DNA of 64,000 bases from Zoroaster sp. YZ-2022 (taxonomy: Eukaryota > Echinodermata > Asteroidea > Forcipulatida > Zoroasteridae): assembly GCA_029582265.1 (NCBI GenBank), contig CM055837.1, forward strand, positions 5,069,148 to 5,133,147, in the 5' to 3' direction. Under the pieces are notes generated by a model. The model was not told the DNA's origin. It searched no databases and saw only the letters and a list, made by a program, of their open reading frames with translations. The translations under genes were made by a program, and so were the position numbers. Position 1 is the first letter of the stretch, and every line of letters starts with the position of its first letter. Below, piece after piece: positions 33,646 through 46,576 of this stretch.

Positions 33646-36600
33646 TTTGAGGAAGAGCGCCTAAGCCAAGTGCCTATCATTCGTGTACAATAAAAGAAGA
33701 GAGATTGTCTTAACAATGTACTTGTAATATCAACAGTTAGCAAGCCATTACAGTTAGGGTCATTCTAGCGTGTTTATAGTGACACATAATCAACCCAATA
33801 TTAGCAGGCTTTTAGATGATGTAATTATGCAAATAGGACGCGTTCTGAGGATAGCGTCTATGTTTATATGAAGTAGTTGATTTGGTTTTGGTTTTATGAA
33901 TATTCATAATTGGTTTCAAGCTTGACATGTATCAGCGTACATTAAGTGTACCTAAACTAAAGGAATCAAGTGTAAAATAAAGCAAACAAGATCGAACTAA
34001 CTTGAAATATTGGTAGGTCTAAAGGACATTTAAATTTAAACAATAATGATTTATTTTATGTTTTAATGAAAGAAATGTTTAAGAAATGTTTGATAATTCG
34101 AAACTTATTATTTTTTCCAGTCACGGCGACGATTTTGATTTGTTTCTAAAAGTTATGCAACATTTTTAAAATTAGAATCTCAAGTAGAATTAAAAATGAA
34201 ATATATGATGAAACTTCGATAGCGATCTGTGACATCACGGCCGTATTGGTCACGTTTCCCGAGGGCATAAAGCAGATCGTTATCCCTAACTCCCTAGACA
34301 ACAAAGGAAGTTGGAGGATTTTGAAGGATTTTTATTGTTCAGTAACAATGCTTAGGGAGTTAGGGTTAAGAAGCGGATTATACGTTATAGGTATCAGACT
34401 ATTTTAAGTAATGTATGTCTTATAAAAAATATATGTTTTTAAAACGAAAATAGGCCTAATGATGCAATTTAACGAAAGACGATTATCAATATAAAACTGA
34501 CTTTATGCTCTGACATGCCTGAGATGGGAATCCAGATGGCCGGGGTAATGGACCATTAAGAATTGCAATTATGCTCAGAACTACCGAGTGATCGTGGGAG
34601 GGAGGCTTGAAAGTAGCATGTCCAATTTTCTGTACTGCAGTGAAAATATTGACTATTTTGGACAGCCCGTTTGGCATTAAAGAGATGTATTTAGCTTGTA
34701 TGCATAGAGAATGACTTATTTGCATAATGTAGTATTCGTTATATGAATATGATAGGGTGTATATTGACGGCATTATCGAGCTTAATTAGTACAGTGAACA
34801 TGACTAGTATTCTACCACACTGTCTCGATCCGTAGTGCCTTCAAGTATTTTGAATTCAAAGATATATAGGCCTAAACCATATATTAGTCTATATGCTTAT
34901 CACACCGCATTGTACATGTACATGTAGTAGTGCCTTAAAATGTTTTTGATACAAAGAAATGATTGACTTATATAAACCAGATATTAGATTTTAATCGCGT
35001 GGCAATTTTATCGAGGTATAGGAAGAGTCAGTCGTGACTTTCTCAGCTGGATAAGCTTTCGACTGAATAGTTCACTTTCATTAATTCAATATTATCCATA
35101 AACAAGTGCTTAAAATAACTTCCATAGACAGTGTTCCACATTACTCTATATGTGACTTTTTAAAAGTTCAGACTATTACTTATAAAATAAGATTTGCAGA
35201 ACGTAATTTGTTATTCAAAGATGCTATAAATGGTGCTGTGTCACAATTTATTTACTCGGTTTAAAAGTAAGGTAAAGTATTGGTTCTGTAAAACTTGTTT
35301 TCGCATAGTTTATCTTCAGGTGAGACAATATGATAATATTTTAAAGCATCTCTGCCCAGTCTTCTCAGTGTGATAGTTTTGTATAAATTAAATGATTTTT
35401 TAAATATTTTTTGGTAATTGCTTTGCTCTTTTCGTTAACATTAATTTGTAATATATAAGATATACTTAATAATAAAGTGAGATAAAAAAAAATAATAAAG
35501 TAAGACTATCGTTTTACCTAATACGTCTTTTAACTTTTCGCAACAGTACAATTTGTTTGAAATGTGAAGATGTGATAATTATTCGATTAAAGTTATATGT
35601 GGCTCAAGTTGGCCCATCCTTACTTAAAAGGGGTGGGGTGTGGCACAGCTTAGTAATTGTTTGGCTTTTTGGAGGGCTTTAATCTTCATCCTCGTTCCCA
35701 TGGCTTTCGAGCAGTTTACCACGTACCCACTTCTCTGTCGCCCTGAGACGGAAAGATATCAATATCTAAAATCTTGGATATTTAAATTAGGTACTTGTAG
35801 CCGATGTGTTTTGGGATAAGCCTCGTTTGCTACATTTTGGAAAACATCTAATGCAAACTGTCCCGCCCTCGGGGAAGGGTTAAACCCATTTGTAGACTTT
35901 TTCAGACGAAAGGAAGTGTAAAGATTTTATCTTTGTTTGTTTGTTTGTTTTTAACTGAGAAGAGGATCAAATAAACACCGTGTATAGCCCATTATTATTA
36001 TTTGTTATTATTATTGTTATTACCACAAATGCCAAAATGATATAGGTTCATTGGTTCGGTTTTGGGGGTTATTAAATAATGTACATTGCAATATCAACTC
36101 CCCTTATTCATATGATCACAATAATGACAAAAGAAAAAGGACCACTCCCTTTTTTCAGTTGATATACATGCATGACTGCCCGTCAATAATGGAGATATCA
36201 AACGCTCTAGCCGTCTTCGTCTGAGTCAGCCTATAAATTAATTTAACAAAGAAATTCAATTTGTGGTTCGACATAAATATTACAAAATAATATATGCCTG
36301 TTCTAAAGAAGAAAGAAGGGAAAACCTGAAAGCGAAAAGGGGTATTTTATAATTCTTCATGATAATATGTTTGAAACAATGCCTCATACTGCATCACAGA
36401 GAACCCTGAAGCTTCTGGGGCCTTAGGCGGGCGGCGGTTCCCCTCTCCAGTATTACGTCGTGCAACATGCTTGCCAGATTTCATCCCCTATTGTTCAAAA
36501 CAGATTCTATTAAATGACAACTTCAAATTATTTAAAACGCAATCAGATGTTCTCTCTTTATTGGATAACAAATAACAGCTATTACTGAAGGCAGATGGAG

Positions 36601-38064
36601 AGAATAACTTAAGACATTTATCACACAGCGGCAATCTGCATTTATATGAACTAGAATTGAAACAAATATCTGGTGCTAATTGTGACTCTTCATAGTAAGT
36701 AATAAAAAGCAGCTATAGTTATATGAACCCGAATTGAGACTAATGTTCAAAATAGTCTGGTACTAATGTGACTCTGTATTATACCGGGTACCGGTACTCT
36801 ATATACTCTTTACAGCCTCACTGTAGAAATATTCGAACCCCCAGGCAGTGTTTTATTGGTATAAACAACTATTCATCATTCTGTCTCTTTATGCAGCAGT
36901 TTCCGTATCATAATATTATGTATAATATAATTATAATAATCGCCTATGCTTTTGTACTCCATACAACGCAACGGATACTACGGCTGGGGGAAACAGGTGC
37001 TTTTAATATTTTCAATATCGATGTATTTCCTTGTTTAACATAAAGAGGTTTTTATGCAAGATATGTTTCATTGTTTCGTACAATCGTGTGTTAGTCTTAC
37101 GTTTGTTTTAATAAAGCCCTACGTTTTTGGTTCCATCTATTTCAGTGATTGTACTATAAAACCTGAAATGCTAGGACATTTGATGTAAATTAAATATATT
37201 TATTGGCGCAAATTCATGCACTTTATAAATTCTCAGTTAAAACCACAATAACACATTTAAACAATATGCAAAGGATATGAAGCTAAATATGATATATATC
37301 ATCAATAATACAAAATACACATAGGTGTGGTAGATTTACATGTTTGGCGATAAAAAATGGGAGGGGCACATGACCCCTCTTCTCCCACCCCTGGATAGGC
37401 AATAATTAAAACGTAACTCCAAGTCTGGGCATGTCACCGAGGAGTCTGGACTTTGGATTGTTAATTGAAGTATTATAGGCCTGTTTTTTATTTTTATTTT
37501 TAGAAATAGCACATTAGGAATGCTGTATTGATATAGGGCCTATTTCTTTGCTTTTACCAATAAACAAAGCATAATGTTTGATCCCCAAAGAATCCATGTT
37601 TGTATAATCTCTTAAAGTAAACTACTCGAGAGAGCGATACATAAATTCAAGATGGCTGCTAGCTGTTATTTACGTGCGAACCAGACACTGAACAATGTAC
37701 TGCACTCACAGCACAGTGGGCGACTATTCTTTAGGTGTGTCGAATCAAAAGAAAGGAATTCAGCAAGTTCATGGGAAACGAAACTTTCGGTGTTCTGAAT
37801 AAATGTTACACGGGTCACTGAATATTGTATAGTTTTGAATAAAAAACACGCACGCAAGCAAACTTGAATACGAAATGAAACCACTTTCCGGTATTATGGC
37901 TCTTACCTCGAGTGGCATTTAATCGTAATTGTTATGAGTGAATTCCATAATACACAAATCAAACTTGCCTTCGTGTAGGTGTATGACATGGACTTAAGAA
38001 ATGCCTGTGAATTGTTTAACATTGTCCGCTAACAAACTTAACAGTGCTTGCAATAAAAAGTGAG
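33646..38064. other. Long AT-rich stretch without genes
   Basis: 4.4 kb with no convincing ORF. It contains an inverted pair CCCTAACTCCCTA/TAGGGAGTTAGGG (about 34284 and 34352), a TTTG microsatellite (about 35935) and TTA-rich tracts (about 35990-36025). Spliced exons too short to recognise cannot be excluded. Confidence 0.45.
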
Positions 38065-38072
38065 ATCCCTAA

Positions 38073-38286
38073 CAATGGCGTAGCCAGGACTTTTTCAGTG
38101 GGGGGAGCACAGGGGGAATTGCTTTTCAGTGGGGGGGGCAGGGGGTATGGGTTTTTCCCTTTTATTTTTCTTTTCTTTTTTGGGGCACTATCGGGATTAT
38201 TTCGTGGGGGGCACCTGGGGGGCACTGGAAATGTGTGTGTGTGGGGGGGGGGGCACGTTCCCCAGGCCCCCGTGGCTACGCCGCTG
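38073..38286. mobile_element. hAT-like MITE, close relative of 3715-3925
   Basis: Termini CAATGGCGTAGCCAGG and GTGGCTACGCCGCTG; interior closely matches 3715-3925 (GGGGGAGCACAGGGGGAATT). The flanks ATCCCTAA (38065-38072) and CTCCCTAA (38287-38294) are a 7-of-8 target duplication. Confidence 0.82.
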
Positions 38287-38686
38287 CTCCCTAAATAATA
38301 TTTTCAACAAATTCAATTTCATGGGTGGCTGTAGGGCACGAATAAGTCAAACGCCATCATTCTCATGTTATTAATCAGAACTATGGAGCGACCATAGTTT
38401 CATGTGTTTCATGTGTTTCCATGTTTTACAGGTGTATTATACATTTGGCTTGCACCTTTTAATGAAATTGTAAACCATTTGTGAAATTATCTGCAGTGAA
38501 TAATTATGTATAAAACCAGCTTATTTCATTGTGTTGTTAACGAGAACTGTGAACATACATTCAGTGAATATACATTTCCAACGTGGAAATTATGTCTTCA
38601 GATGTTTGTAATTCATCTTGAAATTTTTTTAATTTTTTTTTATTCAAACGATAGCAATAGTATGTTTGATACCATTATTTACTTAA

Positions 38687-38900
38687 AGGGACAGTATCGT
38701 CACAATCAACAGGGCATGGAATTAGAGTGCTAATTTTAGATTAACTCAGTGACTGAAACAATTACCCCACATGATAAGGTCATATCCGTTGCTGCTGCAT
38801 AAATGAGCCAGCAATTTCCAGTCACGGTGTTCATCTTAAACTAGGACACTGATTCCATGCCCTGTTGAAAGTCTGCTCTGATCGTGACGACATTGACCCT
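38687..38900. mobile_element. TTAA-flanked MITE
   Basis: TTAA borders both ends (38683-38686 and 38901-38904). The left arm AGGGACAGTATCGTCAC is largely complementary to GTGACGACATTGACCCT on the right, and an inner pair CAGGGCATGGAAT/ATTCCATGCCCTG is exact. TTAA targets are typical of piggyBac and Kolobok elements. Confidence 0.75.
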
Positions 38901-38904
38901 TTAA

Positions 38905-40238
38905 CAGGTTTAATGTAAAACTGTGATCATTTATGTTTTCCGAGATTATCAACAGTGTTAAAGATGGACTTCAACGAGAGCTCGTACACTAAATCGTCTC
39001 CTGAGTCTTGTTTATGTTGTGTTTAGTTATTATTTCATTATCAGTACGATGGTTTTATTCCCCGTTATTTTGTTTAATTTTGATTGTAAAAAATAGCCCC
39101 CCTTCTTAGATTTCTGAGCGAGTGGTTTTTTCTCGCCGTTGGCTGCGCGCTTTCATGGTTCCCAGCAAAGGCCCATAGAAATACAATACGAAATGAACGG
39201 TGAAATACCAGCGTAAGTGTGACGTACTATCTGGGGCATAAGCAGCGAATGCCAGTCCTTGATTGTACGTCACAACTACGATATGAATTATTCATGAGTT
39301 CGGGCTTTTTGCGAAACACGACTTTTCTAGATAGTGAAATGCTGATCAAAATGAATTTTTTTTACATTAAGAAATTACTTTATGTGAATTTTAATCATAT
39401 AGAAGTAATCATTACACACTTCTTGTAAGCCTAACAGCATCAAAACACTGTAATATATTCCGTTGACGTCCTGCTTTAAGGGCTTTAATAAAGCTGGTTA
39501 TATTTATAGACAAATGTGGCCTCTTTATAAAGGTGGCCACGAACTTGCCAGTTCAGGGGGAGGGGGAATTAACACCAGCAACCCCAATCAATAGTGTTAG
39601 AAACAACGCCCGAATACAAGTTGTATTCAGATAAAAGATTATTTATGCGAACTAGGGCAATGGGTAACAATGTATGGTATAAAGTCCACACCTATCACAC
39701 AAAAAGCCAACGCCCCAACTTAATCAAACCTTACGGCCAACCAATTAGACTTATGGATCACCCAAGGCTGTATGACCGTACCCTGGCTTTGGAATGCACG
39801 GGGGTTCTATTTTAATGTGGGTGGAACGTTTTTGCAGCATTACACACTTGGTGCAGGCGTTCAGTTTTGAAACCAAATTCCACTGGTCATTTTGTTTTTT
39901 TCAGGGGGCGGAGATTGGGACCATGTGATGTGGGGTATTTCTCCCCCTGAACAAAACTTGTATTCGGGCTTGGTTATCGCCCAAAGATATCCTCTCACTT
40001 GGGAGGGCCACGCCCCTTACTTGGCAAAACTCTTGCAAAGATATGAATAATTTATTCGGAGGATGTCAAAAGTAGCGGATTAGTGACGAAAAGAGCCAAA
40101 TTTCTGGTTTTGCTTTGGATATTACGTTGATATGGTTCTGACATGAACACTAAAAAAGTATGGTACAGTATAATATTATTTCAACACGCTCATCATAACA
40201 CACGTCGCGAGATGGCGCTTTAGTCATGCGTAATCCAC
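38905..40238. other. Intergenic stretch with a nested imperfect inverted repeat
   Basis: GTTCAGGGGGAG (39551-39562) and GCCCGAATACAAGTT (39608-39622) are mirrored by CTCCCCCTGAAC (39941-39952) and AACTTGTATTCGGGC (39955-39969). The two pairs do not nest with equal spacing, so this may be a rearranged element. No gene seen. Confidence 0.45.
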
Positions 40239-40780
40239 AGTGGTAGACTGGTCCCCTGTCTATATCCTATCAAGGGTGCACCCCACTAAATAAACTCCCA
40301 TAGTAAACAGTGCTAAACACAAAATATTCAAAAAAATAAAAAAAATACTTAGAAGTCCCACAGTTTTTAAGACCAAAAGAAAAAATATTGATCGATATAT
40401 AACCTTTTATTTTCTTCTCTATTTACTGTCTAAAGTCCAGGTTTCCAGAGAGTTATCCACATCCCAATGAAAACCACCCTCTACAGTAGTGAAAACGTCC
40501 ACACTGAAAAGCAGCCATTTTGGAAAAAGGCCTTACGCTTGAAATCAAATTAGGACCACTTTTTCAGGGCCTAGTGTATCCAAACTACTCACAGTCAAGG
40601 ATCCCAGGTTATGATATTGGGCCATTTTTACACAATCCATCAAATGTATGGGCCTCAAATCTTTGTTTTTCAGAAAAAATTGAGGACATACACTTTATGA
40701 TAAACAGCTCGGCGCATGAATTCCTCACTATTTAGTGGGGTGCACCCTCAAGGATATAGACAGGCTCCAGGCGTACCACT
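40239..40780. mobile_element. Inverted-repeat element with arms of about 50 bp
   Basis: The left arm (AGTGGTAGACTGG..CCTGTCTATATCC, then AAGGGTGCACCCCACTAAAT) is complementary with mismatches to the right arm (ATTTAGTGGGGTGCACCCT, then GGATATAGACAGG..TACCACT). No target duplication identified and no transposase. Confidence 0.6.
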
Positions 40781-41508
40781 CAAAGGATTTAATTGGATAC
40801 GTTAACGCGTTGTCCTGCAGATCTTCACTTCACGCTTCGAGGCTTTCGCGCTAGCTACCAACCTAGGTCAAAGTTCAGCATCGGGAAAAATATGGCAGCT
40901 GCACGGCCAGGATCTGGCGTAATTCACGCGCCTCTAGCTCAAAGCGTGACGTCAGATATTCCGGCTATCCACAGTGGATACACCATACACTTGTAAGAAG
41001 TGCTTTTCTGATGATGACATGATTTGTAATGGTTATGCAAAGCAATTTATTTTCTTCGAAAATGTCACTTTTTTAAAGCATTCCAAACAGGCCTACATTG
41101 TTTATCAAATTGATATCAAGATTGTTTTTATCAGGTTCATCAATGTGCTTGAGATGTTTTTCTTCATTGATTTAAACTTTCAAATTTAATGATTTCAAGA
41201 TATCTAATAATGATTGGCAACGAATGTTTCTTATGCATGCAAGTGAAAAGTTTAAAACAGAAATTAATTAAGACGTAACATCATTAATTCGTTTATATTT
41301 GTCTAATTAGTCTGTCATGCCTCATTTATGTCTCATTTTAATGACGGTGACATTTTGACACTCCGTGAACGGCATTTTGTAACAAAATCAGTTTTAACTT
41401 TTAAATTATAACTTATCAAATTTGTTCTGATAATATCACACTATGCTAATCAAGTCTAGTTCTGGCCAATTTATAATAACATTTACTCTTTGCCCTTGCG
41501 TTTTGAAG

Positions 41509-41812
41509 CGGTCCTACTAAAAAGCGTCAAGGACGGATTCGCGGTGTCAAGGCCTAGCCTACATCTCAAGGCGTCAAGGGTTTTATACGACCACAACGAG
41601 TAAAAATAGCCGACAAGAACATGTGAAATATGGCCAAATACCTGAGGAAGCGTTAATGTGATATATCAATATTTTTTGGAATTTCTACTCTTTTCAGCTA
41701 TTTCTACTCGTTGTCGTCGTAGAAAAACCCTTGACGCCTTGAGATGTAGGCCTTGACGCCGAATCCAGCCCTTGACGCCGCAAATCCGTCCTTGACGCTT
41801 TTTAGTAGGACC
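41509..41812. mobile_element. Fold-back element with perfect 8-bp target duplication
   Basis: Long arms (about 41509-41590 and 41725-41812) are complementary and contain repeated GACGCCTTGA/TCAAGGCGTC motifs. TTTTGAAG flanks both ends exactly (41501-41508 and 41813-41820). An 8-bp target duplication suggests hAT-type mobilisation. Confidence 0.82.
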
Positions 41813-41872
41813 TTTTGAAGAGACAACCCAGCACACATTGCTGTCGGTTGGTGAGTTCAACTGTTGAACAAA

Positions 41873-42121
41873 TGTGACGTGTTCTCCCGAAATCAGACAC
41901 TTTTGGGCAGGTTATCAAAATTGGGTTAGTTATTGATGATGAAAGTAGAGATCTTCAGCTTTACAATGATACCTTTTTTATTTATTTTTTAAACTGGACT
42001 ATTAATTATTAAATTTACAACAAACTCAAATTCCACAAAAAACACCCCCAGGCATATTTTTGCCCGTTTCTCAGTTCCGAGCTCTGCCCAAAAGTGTCTG
42101 ATTTCGGGAGAACACGTCACA
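41873..42121. mobile_element. Short element with 38-bp perfect inverted repeats
   Basis: Positions 41873-41910 and 42084-42121 are exact complements (starting TGTGACGTGTTCTCCCG). The interior is AT-rich and non-coding. It lies only 61 bp from the fold-back element at 41509. Confidence 0.75.
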
Positions 42122-43155
42122 AATGGGAAGCCTTTTCCCAATAGATTGCTCCACACGGCCTCGGGTCATTACTTTTCCTAAAAAGGTTTCACCAGACACC
42201 GCCTGTGACCATTGAGATGCAAAATCATCCCATGCTTTTGAATTTAACCGTTGGGTTGATGTTGGTGAGGTGTTACCGTGCTCAGAGATGACAAGATGGT
42301 GAAATTTGAATGACAATAGATCACAGGTGACTGTACAAGAGATCTGCAAACTAAAAAGCCAACAGTTTCACGTGAGTGCACGGAGGGGCGTGGCGTGTAT
42401 ATTTTTAACACAAAGTAATGAGTCATGACAAAGCTACACAAACGCTTCATGCATGGCTAACAGCTTCAGCAATGACAATCTGTTGGGGAAACTATAGGGA
42501 ATTTGGGGAAGTTACCATCCTATTCAATAAAGGTGTGTGACGAAATAAACATCATTTTCAAATCAACAGAATAGAGCTTTCAATATGGATATGTATCTGG
42601 GCTCAGGTTAATGCTAGACAATAATCCCCGGATGTTTAATTTGAATGGTGCCGAGCAAACCATTTCGTCAATGGGTTCCAGTAATATATGCTGATTTCTA
42701 CTCAATAGGCTCGCTGTACAGCCGATTTTACAACGGTGTTCTCGAGAGCTTACCGTATTGACGGTGTATATCGAGCAGAGATGATTCGTGGAAATGAACG
42801 AGAAAGTCTCGGGACGAATTTGATTCGAAACTTAAACGAGGAAAGGTAACTGGATATCAGAGAAGGGCACACAACTCGCATCAGTAGCTTGAGAGTACTG
42901 CCGTCAATAGCTCCATAGTATCGTGCAGTAAGTGCGTTGTTGGTTGAAGGACATAGCCCTATAGAAACAGGTGACACTCAACTGTATTCGTTATTTCAGT
43001 GAGAGTACACAACGATTGATGGTGAACAAGCTTTGGTGCATGTGATAATCGTGTTGGCCTACTGACAGCCGTGTTCAAGAAGCTAACACCGATAACCAAA
43101 AAAGTATAACTTTGTAACGAGGATCAATTAAAGTAAAAGGAGAACTGTTTCGAAG
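42122..43155. other. Upstream region of the ITIM-bearing receptor
   Basis: No gene recognised; short ORFs on the minus strand (42071-42977) have no domain. Confidence 0.4.
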
Positions 43156-44973
43156 ATGGGCGCCCGAATTCTGTTTCAACAGACCGTACAACTTTTACAC
43201 TGGTTCACGCTGGTGATCACTTTGTGTCCACTAGTAGACGGCCTAGAAGTAACATTTATCACTGAGCCAGCTAATAGTACAGTATCTTTAGAAGGAAAAA
43301 CAGTTATATTCTCATGTAAGGTAGCCCCCAATGAACTAGATGTTGTGATGAAGTGGTGGTACACGACATTACCAGGGGTTACAAGAGAAATTAAAGATGA
43401 TGATAGATTCGAAATAGAGAGTAATAACGGCAATACAGATCAGAGTCTAATTATCAACGCCACTAGGTTAGACGATACAGGATTGTACTTCTGCACTTAT
43501 GGAAAACAGTCCAAATCCCAGCTGGGAAGATTGGATGTCCTTCCAACCTCTTGGAACCCTGTTTGTCAACGTACGCCGAGCACGGGGAGGTTAGCTGCTG
43601 GAGAGACATTCAACATAACTTGTTCTTCAACTGGACATCCCAACACATCTCTCGAGTGGTCTGATGCAGATGGCTCCAAAGTAGAAGGCGTCCAGCTGAT
43701 GCGGCCATCGTCAAATACCGTGATTGTGAGCTACATGGACATGCTAGATACATCAGGAATCAAGCGGTTTGTGTGTGAGGCTAAATTGACTAGTTCGCCA
43801 ACTTCCTCAATCTCAGCTAGCTGCTCGGTGTACATAAATGACCAGCAAGACGCCGTAGTCATACCTTACATTGTTGTGGGTCTAATGAGCCTCATTGCCC
43901 TCCTATTATTCTTCGTAGTATTATGGATTCTGTTCCGGCATCGCCAATGTCGCCTCTGTCAAGAGGCCATGCAGGAACCTCACAGAGTCTTAGATGCTGA
44001 CGCTTTGCGGACTGGGGCTTGGATTGCTCCACCTGTGGTTGCAATTGACGTTGAAAACAGTGAGGACAGTGAATCGGTGAAAGACGCAAATACGCATACA
44101 TATTTTGATAAAGGTTCCACGCAACCGCCTGACGTTGTGCCTTCTTCAGAACCTGTCGATGAGCCTGAAAGTGACCAACCCAAACAGGAACCTGAAAGTG
44201 ACCAACCAAAAGCGGAACTCACTGTTTCCTCAGGAGATATTCCAACAGTCACAGTGCCAGCAATCGCAGCTTCAACTGAGACGGCAGTCGTCGAACTTAA
44301 ACCGAAAGCAAAGAACCTTACCCTGAACAAAAACATGGACCAGAACTTTAAAAAACCGGCACAAAGTGTGGAAAAGAATGCGGTGCCGTTGCCTGCCATT
44401 AAAACACGAGGAACTGAAAGAAAGAACAAAAAGAAGGTAAAACACTACAAGGAACCACCCGTAAAGGCTAGAATTAAATCGCCCAACAAGGAGCCAATTT
44501 ACGCTCACATAAAGAAGCTGAATGTTCCACCAAAATCCGTCCCGAGTAAAACAGCCCATACACCGTCTACCTCGTCAGGTGGAGAGACCAAACAACCCCC
44601 TGTTCCAGAATTACCAGCCCATCCATCGCCAGACACAGACTCCAAGGAAACCAGTTCTACAACTACCGGTGAGACCGATTCTTTAGAACAATCGCAAATG
44701 GTGAACGATCTTGGGAGGGGAAACTCGAAGAAAAAACGGGTTAGACATTATAGGAAGAAATCCGATGACATCAAAAGGAACTTAAATCCAGACGATGTCA
44801 TCACTCTGAACATACCGGCTGGCTCCTCGGAGGAATCTTCGGAGGAATCTTCGGATAAGCCAAGTAAATCTTCAAAGAAAGGATCATCGCCGAAGAGCAA
44901 GACACCCGCAGATCGTGTTATTTATGCAGAATTAGATTTCAGTAAAAATGTGGGACTAAATATTAAGGAATAA
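43156..44973 (+). CDS. Intronless 2-Ig-domain receptor with long Lys-rich tail and ITIM-like motif (605 aa)
   Basis: Type I membrane protein; ATG in GAAGATGG context. Signal peptide about 1-29. V-like Ig1 with Cys54, Trp67/68, DDTGLYFC, Cys113. Ig2 with Cys156 and Cys207 and the extra pair Cys137/Cys223. There is no third Ig domain. Membrane helix about 235-260. The 345-residue tail is acidic near the membrane, then Lys/Pro/Ser-rich. It has tandem ESDQPK repeats (338-352), two related basic blocks (KKKVKHYKEPP near 425 and KKKRVRHYRKK near 525), a Pro-rich PPVPELP (481-487), PIYAHI (Tyr449) and, near the C-terminus, VIYAEL (Tyr590). The last fits the ITIM consensus [ILVS]xYxx[ILV]. Inhibitory SH2-phosphatase signalling is therefore plausible but inferred. 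A candidate AATAAA is at 45419-45424. Confidence 0.9.
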   Translation: MGARILFQQTVQLLHWFTLVITLCPLVDGLEVTFITEPANSTVSLEGKTVIFSCKVAPNELDVVMKWWYTTLPGVTREIKDDDRFEIESNNGNTDQSLIINATRLDDTGLYFCTYGKQSKSQLGRLDVLPTSWNPVCQRTPSTGRLAAGETFNITCSSTGHPNTSLEWSDADGSKVEGVQLMRPSSNTVIVSYMDMLDTSGIKRFVCEAKLTSSPTSSISASCSVYINDQQDAVVIPYIVVGLMSLIALLLFFVVLWILFRHRQCRLCQEAMQEPHRVLDADALRTGAWIAPPVVAIDVENSEDSESVKDANTHTYFDKGSTQPPDVVPSSEPVDEPESDQPKQEPESDQPKAELTVSSGDIPTVTVPAIAASTETAVVELKPKAKNLTLNKNMDQNFKKPAQSVEKNAVPLPAIKTRGTERKNKKKVKHYKEPPVKARIKSPNKEPIYAHIKKLNVPPKSVPSKTAHTPSTSSGGETKQPPVPELPAHPSPDTDSKETSSTTTGETDSLEQSQMVNDLGRGNSKKKRVRHYRKKSDDIKRNLNPDDVITLNIPAGSSEESSEESSDKPSKSSKKGSSPKSKTPADRVIYAELDFSKNVGLNIKE

Positions 44974-46489
44974 GTCTATTTTTGTATACATTTTTTATAA
45001 TTTTTGTGTGTGAATTATTCTAACGATCATGAATACCAGGAAAGCATTTGTTGTATATGACAGGTCGGGGTGTTTGAGATATGGGGTCAACCATTTTATA
45101 ATTTTAGCAAATATACTGAATCATGGAATAATTTGAAAACAGATTTACACCTGCTTTATAATCGGAAAATAACCAATGAGTTGACCAATCAGTACACTCA
45201 GTATAAATGCTAGATAATATTGACAATAACGGTTGTCATTATTGATACACAATATATCGTGATGACATATTTATTTCTCCCGATATCGTGTCCTTATTGT
45301 TTTATCATTATGATTAGTTTTAACCAGGGAAGTAATTTTACCACAAAAGTATTGACCTCATTTTAAAAAGGTTTATCTTGGAACGACACTGATATTAATC
45401 CAGGGTGGAAGAGCAAGGAAATAAAACAGTTATTTTGTTATTAGAGATGGTTTATTTTCTATCACGTTTAAAATATACCTTTCTTGAAATGATATTTGAA
45501 ATTATTATGTAGTTTTTCATCTCAAATAAATTGTGTATAATCTTTGACATTTTATGTTAATTTCAAATTCCAATACATGTATATAATTATATTTAGTGAA
45601 TCGATGAAATTAGTGATATTTGATGATTTTACCCGGCTATCATTACTCAGAACATTTAGTGACGTGGGTTCGAACACCCATTGTTACAAGCTAGTATTAA
45701 TAATAAACCCAACTTTAAGACCTTTGTAATCTTGCATCACAAAATGAGTGGAAACTTAAGAAAATCCTAAAGTGAAACTTTGATATTGTCACAGGATTTA
45801 GCAACAAACAGAAGAGCTTGTATCACTGTGCATCCAACTTGCAATATAAATCCAGGTAACCAAACCGAGGCTGGAAGAAAAGTAAGCTGGCCCATTTTGA
45901 AGAATTGAAAGTAAGTGCTATAATCGTATTTGCAGACAGGGAATTAGACAAAAAATGGTTGCAGCATGAGTCTATTATAATAATTAGGGATACCGGTATC
46001 ATTTTCAAAAGGCCTTTGAGATTTGAGATAATTCAGGCGTATTAAATGTTAACCAAGACGAACATTTTGCGGTTACATTAACTTGCACATGTAAATTTTC
46101 AACTCATTCTGTGATGTCATGCCACAAACCTTTTCTCCAAATCATAGTTTTTACTCGAAATTATTTGTAATTGTATGGAATACATGTACCAATTTTGATC
46201 ATATTTAAACAAGTTCAATAAAATCAGTAAACTGTACTTTTTATTCAATTCCTTGTAATCGTTTTCAGCAGCAATGTAATCAGGTTGCCTCATACTTCGC
46301 ATTTGATTTATCTAGTGGCCGTAGTTCAAATCCAACCAGGGTCACCGTGTGGATGGTGTTTTCTAATCCCTACTTGATCATGGAGCTAATTCATGGTAAT
46401 TCACTTGGGTTTTTTCTCCTTCGAAAAAGTAGAACTTCTTCGTTGTGTTATTTCTATACAGCCAATCACTGATCTGGGCGCAATTTGCT
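44974..46489. other. 3' flank and spacer
   Basis: AT-rich. TGGGTTCGAACACCCA near 45667 and AGTTCAAATCCAACC near 46325 resemble tRNA T-arm/B-box sequence, possibly SINE debris, but no partner A box was found. Confidence 0.35.
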
Positions 46490-46576
46490 ATAATGAAAAA
46501 CTATTGCTGAGCAAATTTATCTGCTAAAAATAGCTGAGAACAAGCCAGAAGCAACAGGCCTATGTATTACGTGGAA

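Noticed and set aside
37700..37725. CACAGTG heptamer-like sequence as a recombination signal
   Set aside because: No A-rich nonamer at 12 or 23 bp and no Ig gene segment nearby; isolated heptamers are expected by chance.
45660..45680. tRNA-like T arm (TGGGTTCGAACACCCA)
   Set aside because: No matching acceptor, D or anticodon arm upstream, so not a tRNA gene.
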